A stretch of DNA of 64,000 bases from Chrysemys picta bellii (lineage: Eukaryota > Chordata > Testudines > Emydidae). The stretch spans positions 107,692,434-107,756,433 of the forward strand of contig NC_088795.1 of assembly GCF_011386835.1 (NCBI RefSeq), read 5' to 3'. Below the pieces are notes generated by a model, which searched no databases, was not told the DNA's origin, and worked only from the letters and a program-made list of their open reading frames with translations. Below, in pieces: positions 57,316 through 64,000 of this stretch. Position 1 is the first letter of the stretch. The number at the start of each line of letters is the position of its first letter. Both the position numbers and the translations under genes were made by a program.

Positions 57316-59275
57316 ATATCATAGAACCATAGAAATGTAGGAAAGGACCCAGAGACGTCATCTAGGCCAGCCGTCTGTACTGAGGCAGGACCAAGTACAT
57401 CTAGACCATCCCTGACAGGTGTTTGTTCTAGCTGTTCTTAAAAACCCCCAATGATGGGGATTCTGCAACCCCCCCCCCCCTTGGAAGTCTATTCTAGAGC
57501 TTAACTACCCTTATAGTTTGAGAAGTTTTTCCTAATATCTAACCTAAATCTCCCTTGCTGCAGATTAAGCCCCTTTACTTCTTGTCCTACCTTGGACATG
57601 GAAAACAATTGATCACTGTCTTCTTTACAACAACCCTTAACATATTTGAAGACTTAACTGGTCCCTGCCAGTCTTCTTTTGTCAAGACTAAACACAGCTT
57701 TTTAAAAAAACCTTTCATCATTGGTCAGGTTTTTCTAAAACATTTAATATTTTTATTGCTCTCCTTTGTACTTTCCAATTTGTCCACATCTTTCTTACAG
57801 AGTGGCACCCAGGATTAGACACAGTACTGGAGCTAGAGGCCTCACCGGTGCCGAGCAGAACTGGACAATTACCTCCCACTTCTTACATATCACACGCATG
57901 TTAATATACCCCAGAATGATATTAGCCTTTTTAGACACACAACTCACTCAATTTATGATCCACTATAACCTTAGATCCTTTTCAGCAGTACTACTACTTA
58001 CCCAGTTATTCCGCATTTTATAGTTGTGCATTTGATTTTTTTCTTTTTTTTTCCTTCCTAAGTGTACTATTTTGCATTTGTCTTTATTGAATTTCATCTT
58101 GTTTTCTTCAGACCAATTCTCCAAGTGTCAAGATCATTTTGAATTCTAATCCTGTCCTCCAAAGTGCTAGCAACCCCTCCCAATTTGGCGTCATCTGCAA
58201 ATTTTATAAGCATACTCTTCACTCCATTATTCAACTCATTAATGAAAATATTGAATAGTACTGGACCTAGGACAGCCCCCTACGTGACCCCCTGGATGTG
58301 TCCTCCCAGTTTGGCATCAAGCCACTGATATCTACTCTTTAATAACCACTTTCAACCAGTTGTGCATCCATCTTCTAGTAATTTCATCTAGACAACTTCC
58401 CCTCTATTCACTAGGCTGTCAAAGAAGGAAATTAGATTGGTTTGGCATGATTTGTTCTTGACAAATTCATAATGGCTATTCCTTATAAGTCTATTATCCT
58501 CTAGTTGCTTACAAATTGATGGTTTAATAATTTGTTCCAGTATCTTTCCAGGTATTGAAGTTAGACTGACTGATCTACAATTCTCTGGAGTCCGGTTTCT
58601 TCCCCTTTTTAAAGGCAGGTACTGTGTTTGCCCTTCTCCAGTCCTCTGGGACCTCACCCCTCCTCTACAAGTTCTCAAAGGTAATTGATAACAGTTTCCG
58701 AGATTGCTAAGCTAGCTCCTTAAGATGAAGTTCACCAGGCCCCACCAACATGAATACATCTAACTTATATAAATACTCTTTAATTGTCCTTTCCCTATTT
58801 TGGTTTGTGTTCCTTTCCCGCTTGTTGTTCATATTTATTATATTGAATATCTGGTGACCATTAACCCTTTTAGTGAAGACTGAAGCAAAACTCCTCAATC
58901 TTCTTGATGTTGTCTGGTATTAGCTCTCCCTCCCTGCTAAATAGAGAACCATTTTCCTTCATCCTATACTTTCCTTTTGCTCCTGGTGTACTTACAGAAC
59001 CCCTTCTTATTTCCTTTTATGTTCCTTACTAAGTGTAATTCATTTTGTGACTTTGCCTTTCTGATTTTGTCCCTACATGCCTGTGGTATTCTTTTGTAGT
59101 CAACCTTAGCAATTAGTCCATATTTCCATTTTGTTGCAGGACTCCTTTTGTGATTTTCAGGTCATAAAAGAGCTCCTGATGGAGCCATATGGGCCTCTGA
59201 CTATTCTTCCCATCTCTCCTTTGCATTAGGATAATTCACTGTTGCTCTTTTAATATTCTCTCTTTGAGAAGCTGC
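57316..59275 (-). pseudogene. Older CR1 LINE, 5' truncated, ORF2 broken
   Basis: The reversed 3' tail starts CATAGAACCATAGAAATGTA. The RT part at 58388-58678 reads GRNRTPENCRSVSLTSIPGK and NSHYEFVKNKSCQTNLISFF; upstream is 58707-58898. More diverged than the neighbour at 54935, with many stops. Sense to TBC1D19, so its internal AATAAA-like sequences could matter for transcript processing. Confidence 0.85.
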
Positions 59276-60018
59276 CAGATCAGTATCACACTGTAATCCA
59301 ACCATCAATTCCCCAAGAAATAAACTAAGACAGTCCTAGCAGATCTGGCATGAATTACTGAAATCTGTTTAGAAATCAGATCCTTACTTCAGTGAGTTGG
59401 TTCCTCTGAGTTCATTTTTCAGTAATTCAATCAAAAATGTAATATAAAGAAAGCAGAAGTCTGTTTAATATCCAATCTTAATTGTAGAATCTGGCCTCTG
59501 GGTAAAATCACACATTGAGAATTTGGAATTTATATACAAGGCAGAAAAGATCTTAAGGATTTTCCTGATATACTATCTATCCTGTAGGCCAGGGAAATTC
59601 TTGTGAAGTTCCTTTTGGCTGCAATACTGGAATTCCTATGAGTTCTTATTCTCAGGGATTTTATTGTTTGGGCATACCTTAAACAAACTGTTGGTGTAAG
59701 GTATGCCCAAACAAAGCAAATATGCTCACCCTTCAATTGTCAAAGAGGGAAGTACAGTGCTTACGTTGGAATTTAAAAAGATGCAAGCCCATTTTCTATT
59801 TTATGAACTGTAGGGGAAGACTTTCAAAAGCACACATGGAATTTAGGCAACCCACTCAAATTGACTTTCAATGTATGTTGGACACTTAACTGACCTTTGG
59901 GCTGTTAAAAATCTCCCCATAATTGTTAAGTTACAATATCACAGAACAGCATTTCTAGAACAACATGAGTTACAGTTATTGTCATGAATAAGTGGTGAAA
60001 CAGGGAAAAAGTACTTAC

Positions 60019-60110
60019 GGTTGCGCCCCAATTTCTCGAAGATGATAGAAGAGCTGAGGGAGATGGGTTTGAAGAAGTGTCTCAAACAGCAAACATAGTG
60101 ACACGATGCC
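60019..60110 (-). CDS. TBC1D19: TBC1D19 coding exon (TBC domain)
   Basis: A 92-base exon. The acceptor is GTTTTGCTAG|GGC (60110/60111) and the donor GCGCAACC|GTAAGTAC (60019/60018). It encodes GIVSLCLLFETLLQTHLPQL then FYHLREIGAQ, ending two bases into a Pro codon. The phases fit both neighbours. It forms the middle of the C-terminal lobe of the TBC domain. Confidence 0.95.
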
Positions 60111-62060
60111 CTAGCAAAACAACAATACCACACCCTGAAAACATATATTCACTATTACTCATATATTCAAATTTAAATATTAATATAGTTTTAATTTAAG
60201 CATTAAGACAAACCATTAATACATCAGTGATACACAACTAGAGTAACGTGAGCAAACCAGATACCTTCAACCTCTAAGGCCTTGATCCTACAAGCACTTC
60301 CACTCCTGAGTAACTGTATATATAATGAGTAGTCACATTCAACTCCAAGTCACTCATGTGTAATATCTGTAGGGTTAAGGTCTAAAGGCCAGATATTTAT
60401 AAGTACGTGGACACTGAAAGATACGGATAGGTGCCTAAGCAGGATTTTCAAAAGCACTTAAATGACTACGTCCCATTGACTTCAATAGTAGTTAGGTGAC
60501 TAGGTACTTTTGAAAATCCCACTTAGGCACTTATCTGTATTTTAGGTGCCTAAATATCTTTTTAAAAATCTGTCTCTAAGTCTATTAAAGGCCCAGTAGT
60601 ACATAACCTATGTGGTCTTAGTTTTAGTCTGATAAAATAGACTCCAGTTACACTACACCTGGGTCACTGACAAAAACAGGGTTTTTTGAATTATCTTTTA
60701 TAATTAGAAAAAAGTGACAAATCAAATTATTACAAACAAGGACAAGTTAAGTGATCTAAACTGTGGAATAACATTTAAAATTTTTCCCCTTTTTAAAAAT
60801 TCCTTTTAAAAATCATGAAACTAGCCTACATTCCCATATACTGGGGTACAATGCTGCTAATATCCCAAAGCATAGGCCCAATCGTGTAAATGTTTGTTAC
60901 CAAACAGACTATCTACCACTGTGATGTTTGTTTATTTATTTGACCATCAATGTGACTATTCACAGTACTAAGTGGTATTCCCAAGAGTAAGCATTTGCAG
61001 GATCAGCCCTAAGTCACATTTTAACAAAATCTGTATTACAACGGACTCTTAATGGCCCTCATATTTTAATTTTATTGGACATTCTTCTGTGCTGTTCACA
61101 TAATTCATAATACATTGTTACATAATTGGAAATATGATTGCTCTCTTCATTTATACAATCTCTTAATGGAAAAAACACTTGTCAGTTTAAAACGTTTTCT
61201 ATAGCTTATGTAGGGCAAGAAGAACTTGTAATCATGGGAATTTTCAAAATTGTATGCTTAGCTAAATGAATACCATTTTCTTTTAAATAAAAGTATTTTA
61301 TCAAAATGTAATTAATAACCAGATTTTGTACGAAATAGAAGAGAAAAATGTTATACTTTAATAGTTAATACTGCAGCATAAACAAAAAATAAGGCAACCA
61401 AAACTTTCAAAAATTCACTTGTATTTGTATAAACAACACTTGCACATGCAAGTGATAGAATTCACAAAGAGTCCATCACCTGCGTATGACAGTGCTTAAA
61501 AAAAGTGCATTCAAGTATGTTTATACACAAAGATGCATGAGTAAAAAGGGGCTAGTTGAGACCCCTTTGAAAATGACTAGTAATGACTAAACCTATAAAC
61601 TAAGACTCTTATGAGAACTGAGCATTAATAACAGAGGTATCCAATGTAATTCTAGTACAGAGTAACTCAAAGAACACTGCAGTCCATCATCTATTACCTC
61701 TGTATCACACACAAAACTAACTGGCCTCATTCAGGAAGGCACTTAAACACATGCGTAAATGCTGTTCTGAATTGAGGCCTATAAAAGCTTTGGCTCCCCC
61801 CAAAGCCTGAAAGCATGACCACTGTATTATTAAATATGTCTTTGCAAGAGAATTTTACTACTATTATTGAGGTATAAATTATAGGATTTCAAATAAAGTT
61901 GTATAATGTTACTTCAGCCATGTGTGGCATTTTTATCACAGTTAAAGAGATATAACTCAGCCATGTACACTTAAGAAAATAAAATCAGGCTACTATGCAT
62001 TATTGTTCAATAACAAATAGAAATATAGACTGATTGGGTGTTATTTCCTAATGAACTTAC
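60111..62060 (-). other. TBC1D19: TBC1D19 intron
   Basis: AT-rich intron. It contains the palindromic repeat at 60418-60543; nothing else was recognised. Confidence 0.75.
60418..60543. repeat. Palindromic MITE-like repeat
   Basis: The arms AAAGATACGGATAGGTGCCT...CAGGATTTTCAAAAGCACTT (60418-60459) and GTACTTTTGAAAATCCCACT...TAGGCACTTATCTGTATTTT (60503-60543) are complementary with scattered mismatches around a 43-base loop. It resembles old amniote palindromic DNA-transposon relics; no duplication was found. Confidence 0.65.
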
Positions 62061-62170
62061 AGAAGGATGAGAAGAGATGGAATGGAGTCTGAAGAAAAAA
62101 CGCACATACATCTCACGGAATATCTGATACAATTTGGAAGGTTCATGGTACAGAAAACAAAGTGGAGCAA
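62061..62170 (-). CDS. TBC1D19: TBC1D19 coding exon (TBC domain)
   Basis: A 110-base exon and the most 5' TBC1D19 exon in the window. The acceptor is CTTTTATCATTTCAG|TTG (62170/62171) and the donor CCTTCT|GTAAGTTC (62061/62060). It encodes APLCFLYHEPSKLYQIFREM then YVRFFFRLHSISSHPS, starting with two bases of a split codon and ending on a codon boundary. Upstream exons are beyond 64000. Confidence 0.94.
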
Positions 62171-62477
62171 CTGAAATGATAAAAGAATTTAATTGACTCA
62201 ATGCTGTAAACTGTTAAAATAGTTCAATGAGCAAGTGCATGAAGTAGGAGGAAAAACGAGCCAATAATCTCTTTAGAATAATAAATTTATAAATTAGTTC
62301 TGATTTATTTAGAAAGATATTTATTTTTAATATTAGATCCTAGAATTAAAAGAAATGACAAGCAAAGGTGAATGTTGTAGCCCATGTTACAACCCTATAG
62401 ATTTCAAGAGACAGAATGAACTGGATCCTGCCTATTCCATAGAGTCGGCCCTGCATGAGCATCAAAAATATGTTTTG

Positions 62478-62721
62478 AGGATGGATGGTCCAGTGGTTCG
62501 GGTGCTAGATTGAGACTCAGGAGACCTGGATTCAATTTCGTACTCCACGACAGACTTCCTGTGTATGCTGGCAAGTTACTTTGTCTCTCTTGGACTCAGT
62601 TCCCCATCTGTAAAATGGGAATAATAGCACTTCCCTACCTCACAGGGATGCTGTGAGGGTAAATGCACAAAAGACAATGAGGTACTCAGATACTTCAGTA
62701 ATGAAGACCATATAAGTATAA
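62478..62721 (+). mobile_element. MIR-type SINE, near full length
   Basis: A tRNA-like head (ATGGTCCAGTGGTTCGGGTG, B-box-like TGGATTCAATTTC) is followed by the core TTTGTCTCTCTTGGACTCAG, CATCTGTAAAATGGGAATAA and TACCTCACAGGGATGCTGTG. The tail ends near ACCATATAAGTATA, the L2-like end. It is well preserved for an ancient family. Confidence 0.85.
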
Positions 62722-63052
62722 TCAGTCAAAGGATATATGGACAGTTGCATACTCATTCTAAGATCTGGATGAAAATTTACATTTACTGGGCAACCATTAT
62801 GTAGTCCTTTAAATATTAGCTGATTCAAAAAATTGCTATCTAATTAAACTAAGCTGGGTAGATTTCTAAAGGGTTGTTTCAATTCTAAACATTAAGTCAT
62901 TTTAAGAGCCAGTTTTTAAAATAAACCTCCAGTCAGGTAGAGAAAGTGAAGGACTCCTGGCTGTGACTTCAACATTATCAACTGTGAGGAGGTTAGGTGG
63001 AGTTTGTAACCAAGCAGTTCAGTACTTAGAAGACCCAGATTCTCTATGCCAA

Positions 63053-63191
63053 CCAGGGTTTAGGGTGACCAGATGTCCCGATTTTATAGGGACAGTCCCA
63101 ATATTTGGGTCTTTTTCTTGTATAGGCTCCTATTACCCCTCACCCCCGTCCCGATTTTTCACACTTGCTGTCTGGTCACCCTACCAGGGTT
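63053..63191. mobile_element. 123-bp hAT-type MITE with perfect 8-bp duplication
   Basis: Element 63061-63183. TAGGGTGACCAGATGTCCCG at the left pairs with TAGGGTGACCAGACAGCAAG from the right in reverse (the first 13 bases are perfect). Direct CCAGGGTT copies lie at 63053-63060 and 63184-63191. An internal GTCCCGATTTTATAGGGACA repeat adds further self-complementarity. Non-coding. Confidence 0.9.
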
Positions 63192-63923
63192 CAAACTGGA
63201 TTCCATACTCAAGTGACACTCCATCTTTTGTAGCTCAAACAGTGGAGAGAATAATGATTAAATCTGTATTGTTAATGGTAGGGAATGCAAGTTACTAATT
63301 AGGAGTAGTACCATTCTGACTTCCCAGGCTACCTATGCTCTTCAGAACAGAAAAGCTATTGAAAGTTATCAGAAAAAGCAAAAACTTAACTAAACAAAAA
63401 CATTCCATCATCTGAGGCAGGACCAGTTTTAATTAGTACATTTGTACCAGCTGCCTTGTCAGGTCTGAGTGCTAAAGGATTTTTCACAAAATACAGAATT
63501 CATGTGTTTCTGGAATTCTTGTTGGCATAATGACATGTTCATTTAATCTAAACTTTTTTTTTAAAATCAGGATTTCCAGAGAAGACATACTAATGCAGTA
63601 AAGGGAGAGAGCCCAAACCATCCAGTATTAACAAGCTGCTAATGTTTTGTGAATTATTCATTGTATTCACAAAAGACATTTTTGTAATTCCATTATATGA
63701 TGCCACTCACTATGTGTCCCAGCCACATGCTTATGCCAGTGGGCCTTTTACATACAATTCACTTTTATAAGAAACCACTCTTCACACACATTTCTTGCCT
63801 ATTTGCAGCACAAAGATAATGCAGCCTGCCAAGACATCCTCTCTCCCCATTTGTGTACATTGTAATTCAATTACCATGAATGAAGCTAGCTTCTGACCTA
63901 GAGATCAGCTGCTCCAATAATAG

Positions 63924-64000
63924 GTTTCAGAGTAGCAGCCGTGTTAGTCTGTATCCGCAAAAAGAAGAACAGGAGTACTTGTGGCACCTTAGAGACTAAC
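63924..64000 (+). mobile_element. SINE-like retroposon, TTTCAGAGTAGCAGCC subfamily (cut by window end)
   Basis: GTTTCAGAGTAGCAGCCGTG through GTGGCACCTTAGAGACTAAC is nearly identical to the start of the copy at 14106. The remainder lies outside the window. Confidence 0.82.

Larger units (their letters stand above)
54647..60018 (-). other. TBC1D19: TBC1D19 intron with two convergent CR1 LINEs
   Basis: A 5.4-kb intron, of which about 4.2 kb is CR1 sequence (54935-57163 plus, 57316-59275 minus). The rest (54647-54934, 59276-60018) is AT-rich without recognisable features. Confidence 0.8.
62171..64000 (-). other. TBC1D19: TBC1D19 intron (partial)
   Basis: No further exon could be read before the window ends. 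It contains a MIR-type SINE, a hAT MITE and the start of a SINE-like retroposon. Confidence 0.7.

Noticed and set aside
1..64000. CRISPR-like arrays, bacterial operons, or RNA genes (tRNA, rRNA, snRNA)
   Set aside because: No regularly spaced repeat array or prokaryotic gene organisation is present. The tRNA-like sequences at 44447, 45836 and 62478 are SINE heads, diverged and attached to SINE bodies.

Overview
The window is vertebrate nuclear DNA, most likely from a turtle. The evidence is spliced vertebrate gene structure, a GC-rich CpG promoter in an AT-rich background, many CR1 LINE copies, two tRNA-headed SINEs with a CR1-like tail (the Cry-type chelonian SINE), and DIRS, Harbinger, hAT and pogo DNA that I associate with turtle genomes. 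The species call is inference. I found no bacterial or organellar sequence and no RNA gene.

Two protein genes lie head-to-tail on the minus strand. TBC1D19 (a TBC-domain protein) gives its last five coding exons: 62061-62170, 60019-60110, 54531-54646, 53287-53357 and 52152-52226. Every junction is AG/GT and the phases agree, so the reading frame runs unbroken to the stop at 52152. A poly(A) signal lies about 300 bases further on. About 28 kb downstream is exon 1 of STIM2 (an endoplasmic-reticulum calcium sensor) at 23567-23768 inside a CpG island. Everything below 23567 is STIM2 intron 1. TBC1D19 followed by STIM2 in the same orientation is the order I recall from human 4p15.2.

The rest is mostly transposon-derived. 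STIM2 intron 1 holds a palindromic hAT MITE (1630-2272), a 2.6-kb pogo element with an intact 450-codon transposase (5422-7997), three CR1 fragments and a decayed 3.3-kb hAT element with a TTF/HAT-type transposase (18466-21808). The intergenic block holds a decayed DIRS-like retrotransposon with about 500-base inverted terminal repeats (25915-30580). It also holds a 7.2-kb PIF/Harbinger element (30905-38147) carrying convergent Myb-like and DDE-transposase genes, with a 3.1-kb CR1 inserted between them. Smaller MITEs, SINEs and CR1 tails fill much of the remainder. The TBC1D19 introns carry two long CR1 copies pointing tail to tail, a MIR-type SINE and a 123-base hAT MITE.

The most unusual signal is a set of related short repeats (heads reading like GTAGCCGTGTTAGTCTG) at 8511, 11990, 14106, 24881, 28665, 30667, 31239 and 63924. 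Six of the seven complete copies have clear 9-13 bp target-site duplications, as retroposons do. Five of the seven complete copies are self-complementary hairpins, as if the cDNA had folded back and copied itself. In the same area are two exact micro-inversions, of 43 and 24 bases.
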